A stretch of 64,000 nt of DNA. It comes from Pyricularia pennisetigena (lineage: Eukaryota; Ascomycota; Sordariomycetes; Magnaporthales; Pyriculariaceae). Location: the NCBI RefSeq assembly GCF_004337985.1, contig NW_021940921.1:186001-250000 (forward strand). Direction: 5' to 3'. Each line of letters starts with the position of its first letter. Within the stretch, counting starts at the first letter, position 1. Shown one piece after another: positions 26,137 through 39,589 of the stretch. Under the pieces are notes generated by a model, which worked only from the letters and a program-made list of their open reading frames with translations, did not search any database and was not told the origin of the DNA. The translations under genes were made by a program, and so were the position numbers.

Positions 26137-26653
26137 TCAGCGCCGATCCATGGGCACATCCGGCTCCTCGTCTAGCATACATGCGTTCTCCAACATGTTG
26201 GTCCATTTCCCACTTGTCCCAGAGTGGCTGTGCTTCAGATGCTGCCGGAAGTGGTCGGCCCGGTAGAACTTCTTACTGCTGTTGCACTCCCTGAACTTGT
26301 GCGCGTCCGTCAGATGCTTCATGCGTTCCTCCCAGTCCGCCTCCGTTGCGCCGTCAGCTGAGCTGCGTGAGAACTCTTTCCCGCAGTAGCCGCAAACGTC
26401 CGCTTGGCCTGGCGACGCTGTCGATTCGTGGAATGCCCGGTCCCATCCAGACAGGGCGCTACACGACCAACTGTGTTTCCTAAGATGCAGACTGTTTTGA
26501 TGTCTTTCCATCTCGTTCTTGTTTTTGAAACGGTTACCGCAGTATAAACACGTGTACTGCTTTTCTGCTTCGTGGTCCCTGTATTCAAAACCCATGTTAG
26601 TTAGTTGGAATGTGATCCATAGATAATCGTCAACCCCTCGGCTGAGGAACACA

Positions 26654-26687
<34 letters not shown>

Positions 26688-28325
26688 TTTCNNTTCTCAC
26701 CTCAGGTCCTTTTCTGTGTCAAACTTTTTTGGCTTCTTCGGACAGCATTGACACATCAAAAAGCCTTGCATCTTGGTCGCCACGCCGCCAGCAGCCTTTG
26801 GCATCATTCCTTCACCCATGAGCTGCTTGCCTCTCGGTGACAGCCTGTTCTCGACACTCAATGTTCTATGATGGGGCTGCGGCGCCGAAGATGAGCCATG
26901 GTTGCTCCTCGATATTGACGATCTCGGAGACGCTGCAATCGAGAATGGCGAGCCGCAACTGGAGGGGTCAGTCGGTGACATACCCCCAGGGCTTAGCCCG
27001 CCAGGCGAGAGCCGGTCGATGCCCGAGGGACCGATGGATAAACTGAGAAAAGAGCCGCTGCGGCTCCCATTTGACGACGTAGACGATCCCTGGGGTATAA
27101 CACTAAGACGTGGGGTGGGACTACCTCGTGATGCACCGGCTTCTCTTCTCCTCAACAGATCGTTGGAAGAGTGCAGCGCAAAGCCGGTGCCGTATGCAGG
27201 TTCTTCGCCGGGTGGCGACGATGCCCTCCGCTTCTTTGTGGCATGCTGCGAGTCCTCCATGGCATAGTCGACATCGTCCACCGTCATCTCATAGCTGCTA
27301 CCCTGAGTGGAGGCAGTACCTGCATCATCAGAAGCTGACACGCAGCTATCAGTCCTGCGCGGCATGGGTATTGGCGATCTCTCAAAATCCGATCCGCCAC
27401 CGCTGTCGTAATTTGGGGATTTGTTGCCCTGAATCGCCGGGAAAGGATTGCTGCGTGGGGACACGGCCGAGTATATGGGTGTGTCTGTAAAACGATTCGG
27501 GGATTCGAGCATTAGTGGCTGTTTTGATCGTGTTGGGAGAGACAGAGGCTTGAGCAAATGTAGTCGATCGTTAGCGGGAGGTGCGGTGGGATGTCGTATC
27601 GGCTCGTCACCCGTTGGGGAGTTTAGAGAGGAAGATTGGGTTGGCGAACGGTTATTAAGGGTGCGATTCGAGCTGAGCTTATTTAATAATGCATTATCGT
27701 AGGCATCGACCGATGGCCTGAACTGGTACTTTTCGTGGTGGACGCCGAAGCGCGTGGGGAGTGAACCCTGGGACCTGCATTCGCGAATAGGAAAATTAGT
27801 GACAACACGCCGGAGTTAACAGGAATACCTTCGCTGGTCAGACGGAGGGATGTCTAGCCGTGCAAATAGCTTTGATGCGACATACCTTGAGGAAGCCATC
27901 GACGACAGACTGCCGTAACCCTCATCCCTATCCGGCTTAGAAGGCCATCTCGCATCCCGTTTCAGGTTTTCGTTCAAGCTTCCAAAATAGCCTGAGCCTG
28001 CAGAGCCTGCGGGCTCGTGATGAGAGCGATGCTCGAGATATTGCGGATGGTCGCCGGTAGGGCCGTCTATGGGCACAAACCTCGGAGGCGGCAGCGCCGG
28101 TGGAGGGTCGTCGTAGGCACCTCCGCCACGAGCGTTTGGTATTACCATAGGGTTCGAGGTCGAGAGTGGCGGCGAAGGTAAGGAGAACCCGGCCTGTCGA
28201 TTGCTGTTCCCTGAGGTGCTGCCGAAGGCGATTGGCCTGGACGGAGGGCTGACGCCAATGAATATAGAAGGCATCGAGGGCAGACCACCAGGGGCGGCAT
28301 TGCGATGTCTTGACGGAATCTCCAT
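26137..28325 (-). CDS. C2H2 zinc-finger transcription regulator with long disordered N-terminus
   Basis: Three exons: 28325-27829 (or 27886), 27774-26701 and 26578-26137. It has about 670 residues (651 with the alternative donor). Intron 1 ends CGAATGCAG. Intron 2 (26700-26579) starts GTGAGA, ends GAATACAG and contains an N pair and a 30-base A run. The first 500 residues are Ser/Pro/Gly-rich. The C-terminus carries a zinc-finger block: a Cys-rich start (MCQCCPKKPKKF), a classical finger (YTCLYCGNRFKNKNEMERHQ, then NSLH), DVCGYCGKEFSRS ending KHLTDAH, and RECNSSKKFYRADHFRQHLK ending HSH. The tail GTSGKWTNMLENACM is conserved in a family of Pezizomycotina regulators that I recognise but cannot name. 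It probably binds DNA in the nucleus; targets are unknown. Confidence 0.88.
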
Positions 28326-31300
28326 GGTACGTAGTTATGGTTTTTGTGATTTCGAGGCGGGAGGAGACGCGAGCCTTAGGGCGGATAGCGGCCGGCGGGA
28401 TCGTGTGGTTGAGGGGCGGGAATAGGGGAGTAGGCGCCGCCACAGCGTGGTTTCAAGGGTCTGTGCTGCGTCGGTGGTTCAAAAATCGGAGATCGCAATA
28501 TTTGTCGCAGACACCAGGCCGGGCTGTGCAAAGCTGAAAAAAAAAAAAAAAAAAAAAAAAAAGTCGCCCGATGGGTCGACTCGCCACCACGGCGCTACGA
28601 GGCTTGGCTCACAGCGGCTGGATTCACGGCTGGAAGTCTGTGGTAGCAGTGCAGACAAGATAGATGGCGGCTATTGTTTGAAATGTGTTGTTGCGGGCCC
28701 TCGGTTCGATTCGAGCTTGTCGTCATTGAATTCGTTCCCACACCTCAATCAGGCCTATGGCTTAGCACCTAGAATTAGGCTTTCGAATTCGACAATGGGA
28801 ACCCGCCGGAACGGATCGTGGTTGTTAACAAGTCCAATCGAGACTGCCGGAACCGAATCGAATCTGACACTGAATCCCAAATTGCTAGAAGGTTGTCGTT
28901 GTGGGACGGCCGTGCCCTCACGGGTACCTTAGGTAAGGTAAGCAGCAGAATGGGGAGCGCGCTGTTCCACTGGCGACAAAAAGCGTACCAGCCCTGTCTG
29001 TCAGGTAAGGCGGGCTGCGTTGAGAGTTATTGACAGCCTGGAGTGATCAATCTGGAGGAGCCGAGAGCGCTCTCAGTTGTATGATGTTACAAGCTCTCGG
29101 ATGGTGAACTGGCTGTCTTGGTGAGAGAAGGCAATGCGACCAATAAGAGGATGAACAAGGAAGCGATCCGCCCAAAGTAGAGCTAGACCTCAAGGCAACA
29201 ACAACCAATGGAGAAAGACCAGCCTAAACCACTACTCGTTCGTATATGGGCACGTAATGCCTTGTGTGTACAGGTGACGATGGAAGAGAGAAGGTGTGGG
29301 GAGGGAGGAGAGAGAGAAAGAGATGTGTGAAATCGGTGTATCCCAATGCAAGACCGTTGAATGCAAGGTAGACTCGACAATGAGAAGAAATGCAAGAGAA
29401 TGCTTCAGATGCAAATGCAAATGTAAGGCAATAAGTAAACAACGTTCGAGACAAATGATGGAGGGAAGGATGAGCGGGGGCAGTCTCTTGTTTTTGTTGC
29501 GACAAGGTGCACTTTCAGAAGATTAAATCCAGTCGAATAAAGTCCCTTGAGTCTCCAAAAGTATACCGTGTCACGTGTGTTCGGATGGGCGGGCTGCTGG
29601 TTGTTGGTGGCTTGGTCTTGTTTTGTTTTTTCCTTTTTTTTTTCGTCGTTTTTTTTTTTTTTCAGCCCTACTGGGCCAGGTAGATGGTGGTGGTGGTGGT
29701 GCTGGTGCTGGTGTGGTGATCACGCCAGACGAATAACCTGTTTGTCTTGTGCTAATTTGCCCTGTTGTCTTTGCTGTGCCGTCTCTCGGGGTTCCAAATT
29801 GCCGCTTGGTGTCTCGAAAGATGGACCTAGATTTTGTGTCGTCACCTTGGCCTGGTGGGTATAATGACACAAATGCCCCAAAACCAGACTTGTTAGGAGG
29901 TAGGAAAGCAAAGTTTAGGATTTGACAAGCAGGGTGGGCAAGGTAGGTAGGATACGTAGGTACTGTAGGTAAGTACCCCCAGGTGGGTGTGAAGGGCAGC
30001 GGAAAGAAAAGGAGAGAATCGAAAGAACAAAAACCAGACGACAGCAAAGCAAGTCCGGGGTTAACGAGTAGCAGGCGGGAAAAGAGAGGAAATGTACCCG
30101 TGGTATATGGGAGCTACACAACGAGCGGACGAATCGGGGGTGCTCAGGTACCTGACCACGGTCGCTGCAATATCGACATGATATGACAAGGGCTCCTCTC
30201 CCTGACCCGACTCGGTGCTTTCGCCTATTAACATGGATCAACGTGGAGGGGAGCGAGTCTTGGTCAGTCAGGGGTGGCACCCCCATCCGTTCCCGCTGTC
30301 CCAATAATAATATTCATTCCGCCAGTTTGTGGTGGTGGATCCCCTGCTCCCGTTCGCCCTACGACTTGGACCGTGCTAATAATACTGTTGAGACAGGGCA
30401 GGACAGGGCAGGACAGGGCCACCTTTGCATGGCAAGGGTTGGTGCGTAGCATGGCATGGCTACAGCGAATTACCACAGTAGAGAGAGAGACTACCACCGT
30501 AGAAGGAACACAGAGAGAGCGAGAGAGAGAGAAAAAAAAAAGAAAAAAAAAAGAAAAAAAAAAGAAAAAAAAAAAGAAAGAAAAAAAATAAATACATAAA
30601 TAAGAGGGAACATAAGGACCCCTTTGGCGGGGGTGCTGCCCGTTTCGGTTTGGTGCCGGGACGTGACTTCCTTCTCGAAGATCAGCCCTTGGTAATTATC
30701 TGGTGGGGTGGGGAGACCAGAGAACCTTTGGCTATGTGGTAAAAACCGTTAGTCCGCTGCTACTTCCAGGCTGACCCTGGCAAGCCATCTGCAGGGGCGT
30801 GGGTTAAGTGCAATCGATGGATTGATTGGAAGAATCCGATGGGTTTGGTTTAGTTCATTGCCGTCGCCCTGTCTCCCTCTCGCTCTATCCTGCCCAGCTT
30901 GTCCCAGCAAGCCAGCCCTGTCGGCTTGGCTTGGAGTTGTCAAGACACCGGACCAGGCCGGTTGACCATCGCAAAAGACCTTGTACAGCCCAGTCTTGGA
31001 AAAAGAAGGTACAGTACCGCTCCACTGTACTACAGCCTGATCTGCTCGCCTGAGGTCCTGCAGGGTCAATTCGATCAGTGTTCATGTTTTGCTCTGCCGC
31101 ATGCGACTGCGTGGTAATTGGCATTAATATCATTTACTATTGTTGCTATTATCATTGCTGTTACGGTACTGGGTTTCTTTTTTTTCTCTTTCTCTCTACC
31201 CACCTTTTCCTATCATGTGGGTTGGAGACTTGCTTGCTTCGCTTCCGATGGCCTGTCTCCAGCGGGCCATGTGTCGGCCTCCAAAGAAAAGGCACCAACA

Positions 31301-34300
31301 CCTCCATGTCAGCAAGCCCAAAAAAGCACGCCGCACCCACACATGCATAGACCTCCACTCATCCAGCATTTGCATTGCACTCTCGGGGCAGATCTGACAT
31401 CTGCTGACTGGCTTTTGCTGCAAGCTGAGAGAAGCCTGGCGGATATTTCTCCTCCTCCCCCCACCGTCATGCTGATCGACAAATCAACGAATGCCTGGCA
31501 GTAAAAAAGCTGATCTCGATTTGTTGAGAAACTGCGCGGCGGAAGCGTACCAAAGTAGTCAAAACATTCGGAGTACAGCACAGTGGGTTATTTAATTCTT
31601 TTCTTTTCCTTATTTTCTTTTGTTTGGCCAGCCATAAGAAAAAAAAAAGAGAAAAAAAAAACTAGCAGGCTTGTTCACGGAACACATCCTACGGTCAAGC
31701 TGGTTTCTCTATACGACAGCCATAGGGTCCGAGACCCACAGGCATGCTGCCTGCGTAGAGAGTACCTGGCGCTGGGTACCTATCTATACCTATCTAACAT
31801 GACCACTAGCTCGACTTGCGCAGCTGATGACATACGAGGTTGGACGAGCGGCTGACTGCCTATCTAGGTAGGTAGTCTGGGCCAGACTAGACCGGAACTA
31901 GCTTTTGGGACGTGGGCGCAATGGTACTTTTACCTAGGTACCTACTTACGTACAAATTGATATTTGCTGACGATGCACCCTGGCTGCCGCACTATGGGCT
32001 CGGCTTGATGAACTCCGCGCGTTTACCACGAGTTCTAACGAGGCACAAGAAGCGATGCATACGCGCCACCACTGGCCACTTTTTTGTCCCCTCCGCCGGG
32101 TCATCCAGTCATACAGCCCATGGGCGTATGACTGATATCCTTTTGTACACAAGAGCCTTGCATTTAGCCTGAGACGGCGTGCAGGCGTTGGGTAACACAC
32201 TCAAAGATGCATTATGCCCAGATGCCCAGGCAAGAAAAACAAAACAAAAATAATAAAAAGACAAACGCAGGTAGGTAAAGCTAACTTTGCAAGAAGGTAA
32301 ATGCATAGATCTCGCAGCCCTAAATGAGCAAATTGACAGCCTTGCATTTGCAACTCGCTCCTTCTGGCCAGTGAAGCAGAGGCCTGACAGGCTTGGGCTT
32401 TAATGATGCTGTTCGTAAGCCCTAGCCGGGAGCAAGTACTCTCAGCCCTACCGATCCCTGGGAGTTTTGATGGTTCATCTTTAAAAGTGGGGTACGTCAG
32501 TCATCTCGTCACATTCCCAAGCTAATGTGCATAGCTCGATCTCTCTTGTTCTCTCTATGACCAATTTGGGGGGAATATGATGAACGGAAAGGGTATAAGA
32601 AGAAAGGGTAAAGAACAGGTTTAGTGTTACTCACATACCTGCTACGTGGCTAGGCATTTAAAACCTTGGTACAGTAGGTACCATCTTATCCTACATAGTG
32701 GGGTTTTTTTATTGTACTCCGCTGACAGAAAGTCCAACGCCCCGTTGAATGCACCACACCGCAACCAGATTGAAATGGAAAACATCAGCACTGTTCAGTG
32801 GAACATTCGTCATTCCAAAGGAGCCCAATTGGCCGCTGGCAACCGCGGCGTCCTCAGCAGAAATCACATCGCCGGTTTTTTTTTTCCGTTTTAGAGGTAT
32901 AGTCCCAGTCGAGCAATCCAAGCCAAGCAACAATGGTGATCACAGGTAACAAAATAAAATTGGTGGTCTCGATGCTTTGCTCTCATTCCGTGCCTAGCTT
33001 TTGCTGCAGCCCACAACGAACCCCTAGATGAGCAACCCAACCCCTGGTGCTGGGGCTACGGATACTGAATTAACGGTGGCGGTCGGAATCCGCCGTTCGA
33101 CCAGGCTGCCGGGACCCGATGGTACACAGAGAGGGCAGAGGATACATCATATCATGCCAAGACGCAGTCGCGTAAGCTGGCTACGCTTTATGAGTAATCA
33201 CCATGATCGACATAATCACAGACCAGAGGCCGCCATTGATCTTTTTGGGGCTGCACAGAAGACGGACCAGGTGATAGTGCCCGCTTGGGCTGCAGCCAAT
33301 AATTAACCCCCCTCCGCCCCAAATGTAGGGAGTTAAACCAGTTCAAAAGGTTATGTAATGCCGGCAGTTTGCGTCAGAGTTTGGCGGTACCAGAGACACA
33401 CGCTTGCGCGCACTCACATACACACATGTGGTATTATTGCCCGCCCTTGGCCATGGCGGACTTTATCCGATATGCGCACGCATAGCACCTGGACTTCTCT
33501 GTTTCCTCATTCAGCCCTGAAATCTTACAGGTGGAAGAAGATAATGCGAAATGCGAGAACCGCTTTAGGAGTGCTTATTCCTAACACCAAGCTATTTTGT
33601 CACTGTCTTTACTTTATCCTATTTTCTAGATTGTTTTTTTTTTTTCTTGCCTCATTGATCGGGCCTGTCCGTTTGCTTGTCGGGTCATGTTCTGGTCTTA
33701 ATTCCCGTGGTAATAAATGGAGCTAGGGGACCCCTTACCACATGGCCAGTATTATATAGCACAATACAGCACTGTGGTGTACAACAGTACATCAGGGGGC
33801 CAAAGGTCCATTTTCGCTACGACCAACCAGAAACTTATGAATTGTACTGTACACTTCAAGGTACACAAGGTTTGCAAACCGGGGTTGCACAGCCATCGTC
33901 TTGCGCCCCAGTAAGAGTGAAGCGCACGAGTCGCTCGCCCTCCCATGCCTCGAGGTACAAACCAGGCAGGACCTGCCGGCCCGCCCACTAGGTACCATCC
34001 CGTACCACACGCACGACCTACAGTAATTTCCCGGCATAGCTTGACTTGCCGCTTGCGCTCCTCGTCTGCATGGGGTTGGATTCGAGTCGCTTCATGACCT
34101 GACTGACTTTAGCGACGAGCAAAGGCTGCGGACCCAGCCAACCAACAACCAACCAACCCCTTTGCATGCACTCCTGGGTTTAGGATAGGATGATAGAATA
34201 AACGCGAGACGTCGGCACTTGACCAGGGCCAAGACTCAGGGATATGGGGTTTGCCGTACCGTGCTATCCATGTTTTGATCAACACTGTGAAATTTTGAGA

Positions 34301-34984
34301 GCTTTTTTATTTTATTTTTTATTTTCTTGTTCACTCTGAATTTCGCCTCTTCTCATCTTCATTACTCTTCAGCTCACTCCCAATTAGGCAGCCACAGTCG
34401 TGTTTGCTGACCAATGTTTGCCGGGAATAACCGTAGAGACAAATAATCACTTGCTGGGAATAACCGTCATTAATCAAAAGCTAAACTCACAGTCCAGTCC
34501 ATCTCTTTTGCCAAGCAAACGGTGTTTACGGTCGCATTATTTTGCCTGGGCCATGGTTCAGCCCAACAACGCTGGCTATAATACTGCACGCATGCGTTGC
34601 TTGGTGAAGGAATGAAAGAATCCAGGACAAATCTCGGCCGGCCCCTGCCTAATCTCGGTCCTTTAATGGTTGAATTCGGCCGAAGCTATCCACCCGAGAA
34701 AAAGAAAAAGAAATAAAATAAAATAAAAAATTGACACCCACCACCTCCCGTTAAACTTTGAGGGCGCGTGCGTAGGGGGAGGAGGAAAAGAGTTAACTTT
34801 CGATCAATGCAACCAGGGTCGACGACTGAATCGAGGCTTGACTGGCAGCAACCCCTGCCATTTGATCAGATGCCAGAAACAAGGTCTTTTGTGCAGCAGT
34901 GAACTGCGGCGACCCAGCCAAAATGAGAAGTGAATGGGCTTGGGGTAGAGATAAGTAACATGGGTAAGGTACATACAGTAGATA

Positions 34985-35009
34985 CCTAACCTAACCTAAC
35001 CTAACCTAA
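34985..35009. repeat. CCTAA pentamer tandem repeat (five units)
   Basis: Five exact CCTAA units followed by degenerate copies to about 35016. It resembles the fungal telomere unit CCCTAA but lacks one C per unit. Confidence 0.85.
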
Positions 35010-35340
35010 ACTAACCTTGGTAACCTATTCATTATTAACCGCAGGTAGGGTAAAGCACAGTGCTGTAGGCGAAATAGCTCGTTGACGTTGGCAAAATGGC
35101 AGGACAAGTCAGGTGGGCAGTTGGTTTCTTCCATTTTGTTCTCTCGTCCATCCTGCGAAGCTTAAGTTAAGTTGAACAACTAGCCGGGACGAGCCCTGCA
35201 GGAGAAGAAAGTCCGCTATGCCGTCCAGTTTTGAGTTGAATTCTTAGTCCTTTCTACCCCTCTCCTTGTTCGTCTTGTCTACATACACATGTTGTTTAAA
35301 CTTTTTGTAGCTGCCTTTTTTTCCTTTCATTTATGTCTCC

Positions 35341-35346
<6 letters not shown>

Positions 35347-35412
<66 letters not shown>

Positions 35413-35413
35413 N

Positions 35414-35442
<29 letters not shown>
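35347..35442. repeat. T66-N-A29 homopolymer inverted repeat
   Basis: Sixty-six T bases, one N at 35413, then 29 A bases (35414-35442). The two arms are exact complements. The single N suggests two contig ends were joined inside or across homopolymers, so both length and orientation are doubtful. Confidence 0.9.
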
Positions 35443-35444
<2 letters not shown>

Positions 35445-37051
35445 AAAGCCCCGCTTGTCAATTAATCGATTGATCGAGAAATTATGTCGTACCTTTGATT
35501 ACCATTTCTACCCCTTCAATATGAGGCTGTTTTCTGCCGGGATGTTAACCGAGCATCTCCCCTGGCATGTTATTAGATACTGTGCAGTACCGTCAGGCCC
35601 CACGACAAGTCGTGTCACGTTTCGCTCCACGCCAAGCACATCCCTCTGGTCCCAAAAGTGGCCTTCTTGTTCGAAGCGCCTTGCGAGGAACCAGCCTTGG
35701 CCCGCTAGGGCTGCGTTACTTGTGAGTCTGTGCTTTTCAATCGTTACGAGCAGATATTGGGGAGGGGAATGGACCCTTGTTGGGGGCCGGAAATTACGGT
35801 TGGCAACCATGGACAAACTCTATAACCCGCTTTGCATCTGGGAAGCTTGGAAGCCGCAGTTTTGGACCTGTAACTCTTCCAAGGAATATGCATATCCTAC
35901 CACGTACTTGATGGTAAAGGCACCCTTCTGACCAGAACTCAATGCAATACAAAGTCAATCCCCATATAATTGTGTACCAGTCAACTACTATCCATATCCA
36001 AAGTTACCGCTTACCTACTTTTACCCCACAAGACTCGGTACCAATTGGGGCAAGACCATAGCACGGAGTGCGCACGTTTTTTTTTGTCACCAAGTAAATT
36101 TATTCATTTGTTATTAACTACTGTACAGTACTACACTGGGGTCTGTTTCCACCTTGGCTAGTCCCCGATCAACAAAAGAAGTGTCTGTCCCTAGGAGAGA
36201 TTCCTCCGGGCGCGCTTGTAGATCTTCAACACCGTCCGCTGTGCCAAGAACCGGCTCTTCCCCTCCCAGCCTCCTTCTCCTTTGCTATGCTGCATTTTAT
36301 TGCATCGTACTGTACTTGTACTGACCGTATTTTCGTATCTGCTCCAGTTGCGCCAAAGCTGCCACGTAGGTGGTGTGGCGGTGGCGTTTGTTCTGTTATT
36401 CTGTGGCGGCCTTTAGAATAACTCTACCAGGGGACGGATGAGGCCTCATGGTCAAAGTACCATATGCGCATGTTTGTTTGTCATGGCCGAGGTTGGAGAG
36501 TCTTTTTACCTCGTTCGTTTTGTGGAGTCAGAAATCCCCCTTCTTCAAACTGCCAATGCCAACCGACTTTTGTCGTTTACCTTTTTTTTTCGGTTGGACT
36601 GACCCATCCCCCAGGGTCCTGACACGACGCGGGATCACCATATGGGGATCGGGAAACCAGGGGCTGGGCATGTCAACAAATCGCCAAGTATACGCGGTGA
36701 GCACTGCAGCCTACCTCCGGAGCAGCCACCGGCACTTGACGTGGTGACCGGGTTCCTTTGCAGCGACTTGCTTTTCTCACTGGCCATTCTTCCTCTACTG
36801 CTGGATAGACTTTATAAAAGTGGTTTAGGCCGGTAAGTGGTGTTGGATGCTGATTCAAGTTTACCAGCGAGGCTTGCAAGGCTTGCAGGGGCTACTACTC
36901 CCCAGTCCTCTTTGATTCGAGCAATCAGCCAAGGACGGAGATGAGAACTCAGCGGCAACGTCGTCGCTTCGGGATCTTGGTGGTACGTCGTGCCAACCCA
37001 CGAAGCAATAGCGCAGTGCCCCTTGGCCTTGCCCTGCCTATGTCTGCCTCT

Positions 37052-37052
<1 letters not shown>

Positions 37053-37096
<44 letters not shown>
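37053..37096. repeat. 44-base A homopolymer
   Basis: Uninterrupted A run in the gene-poor interval, without an adjacent annotated gap. Confidence 0.9.
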
Positions 37097-37098
<2 letters not shown>

Positions 37099-38411
37099 GG
37101 CTTTCCAAAGACGCAACCTTTCCGCGCTCATCTCGCACAAAAGTGACAAAGTGGATGGCGGTGAATTGGAGCGGCAGCTGAATGGCACTACGGCTTAGCT
37201 TGACGAATTTGCCTTGGGCTCGGCGTTCTATTACTCTTTTCAAAATCTTGGCAAGATTCCTCCTCTGGCTGGGCTAGACCAGGCTAATCGATACTTTGAT
37301 ACGTGATAACCCCTTTCTTTTTTTTTTTTTTTTTTCCTCTTTCCCTCGCCAGAGAACCTTGCGAGGCAAGCCGATCTAGTAGCGTCACGGCAAGGCCAAG
37401 CGAGGCGGGCGGCTGAAGGTCGAGACTTTCAGGTACACAGTGTTTGGGGGAACTCAGCTAGAAAAGCCAATTTGAGACTCGTGACAGTACAATACCAAGG
37501 CGTAAAGAAGGCAGAGTGAGCGAGTGAGTGAGAGAGAAAGCAAGCTATCGAAGTTTCAGGTTGATGTGTAAAGTGTGCACCACCAAACCCACGGCCTAGA
37601 CTGGCGGGCTAGCGACAGTACTGTACTGTACTTTCCAAGTCAAGTAGCTAAAACTGACTGGCGGGCCCGGTCCCAGTACTACCCAAGCCAAAAGTTCCTG
37701 ACCACCATCGACGATAGATTACTACATATTGAGCAAGGGCTGATCTTAGCCCAACGTCACGTCACAGGTTGCGGTGTCGCATTGTGGACGAGTCCGGACG
37801 AGCGGAGATTTGCTACTGTTTGTCGCTAGTGTGTCGCCGTATGAACTGTAGATATCTCTCGTCTGCTGCAGTACTGTATGTGGAGCCACAAAACCCCCCG
37901 GTTGCGAGGGTGAGAAAAAAAGGGGGGGGGAGAGGGAGAGATGGAACTGCGCAGTGTGTGGCCCGGGCGCCTTACAGGGCTGAGAAGACATGGCATGGCA
38001 GGGCGCCGGCTGGGCTTGACCAGGTTCCTTGGATCCTGTGGCTGGATTTTTCTCGTTGGAGTAATCCGTAAACGAGATTCCAAAAGCAAGCCCAAAGGTA
38101 GAAGGACAGCAAAACAAAAACCAAAAACAAAAAGGAAGAAGCAGAGTCACAAGAAACGTTAAACTGACAATTTTCATGGTGGCGCCGGGGCCTGTGTTTG
38201 ACTTATCCGAGTCTTGCTCATCACCGCGCAGGGGACCACCTTTCTGTCAAGGACAGTATGTGACTAATATTTTACCTCATCGGGCAACGGCACCTGCTCG
38301 GCGTTATTATTACCAAGGCGTCCGGAACCACCAGGATGCCAAGCCAGGGACCGTCCTAGATGGTAAACACAATAACGGACTTTGGGATGTCTTTTAATAT
38401 ATTTGATGTTT

Positions 38412-38416
<5 letters not shown>

Positions 38417-38454
<38 letters not shown>
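38417..38454. repeat. CT dinucleotide microsatellite
   Basis: About 19 uninterrupted CT units preceded by a T run. Intergenic. Confidence 0.95.
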
Positions 38455-38457
<3 letters not shown>

Positions 38458-39578
38458 GCAGCTCAGACCCAAAATCAGGCAGTAGTAGTTACTATCTACC
38501 TCGATTGTTTGTCTCTTCTTTTGCGCCTCTTTTTTTTTTCTTTCTTTCTTTCTTTCTAAAAAAAAAAAAAAAAGAATAAAAAAATGGCCATGTGTTATCT
38601 CTCAGGCTTTCAGAAAACAGCAAAACAGCAGGGGTTTAGCCCAAGTGACCAAGTGACCAATTGCTGCTTGCTCACCTTGGACTGGGCTGGTGAGATGGCC
38701 GGTGGACGCAAGAATGTTAATTATTAGATAATACCCCACCCAGGTCAAGGCTAGCTTACCTAGACCGGAACCGGTATTCTGCCCGAAGTTTGTTAGCTTG
38801 GGAGGGCAGCGGTTGCTAGCCAAGACCAAAAGCCCAGCTCCGGCAGCCTCGGTCAGCCATTTCCACCTTAGCAAATCTCCGCTGCCAGAAAACGGGCCAA
38901 GCGGGCGCAGCGCTGCAGGTTTATATTTCTTTTTATTTATTTTATTTTATTTTATCTATTTATTTTTGTACCCAGATTGCCTGCCGCAACAAACAATAGG
39001 GCGCGGTACGGATTCCGTCATCACTCCGTATCTCCATGGGTTCGGAATTCCGCCTTCACCCACCACATGCATCACCGTTTTGGACCACAATTTTATTCTT
39101 ATTTTATTCTATTTTATTTTGGTATTTTTACCTTTGAATGCCTGTAATAACATGCTGTCTTGATTGTCACGTTGCCTTCGCCTGTGTATGTCTTTACCCG
39201 GTCGCCTGACTGGGCAAGTTCTAGAAGATCTTGTTTTTATTGATTTATTGATTTATTTTACTTTTTTTTTTTTCTGTCATCCCCTAACAGCGGCGGAAAG
39301 ATCAAATCTGAGATGCATCAAGTCCCATTGGCTCTAACGGATGGGTGAGTTGAGCAAAGCAAGTTTACTCGTTCACCCAAAGGCTTCGGAATGTTTTTCC
39401 TCCTCCCTCTTACCCTCTCGGAGTATTTTGTTCGTCTTGATTTCTTCTTCACCCGAGGCTAGTGGGAAACCCCTGAATATCAAAAGCAAGGATCTGTTTT
39501 GGACTGCAGCCCTTTCTGGACCCTAGTGCGTCATACTACAGATCACATTCGGACAGAGCCAAAGTCAACCAAGTATTG

Positions 39579-39589
39579 NNNNNNNNNNN

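Noticed and set aside
34985..35009. A true internal telomere
   Set aside because: The unit is CCTAA, not CCCTAA, and only five copies exist. Kept only as a simple repeat with low interest.
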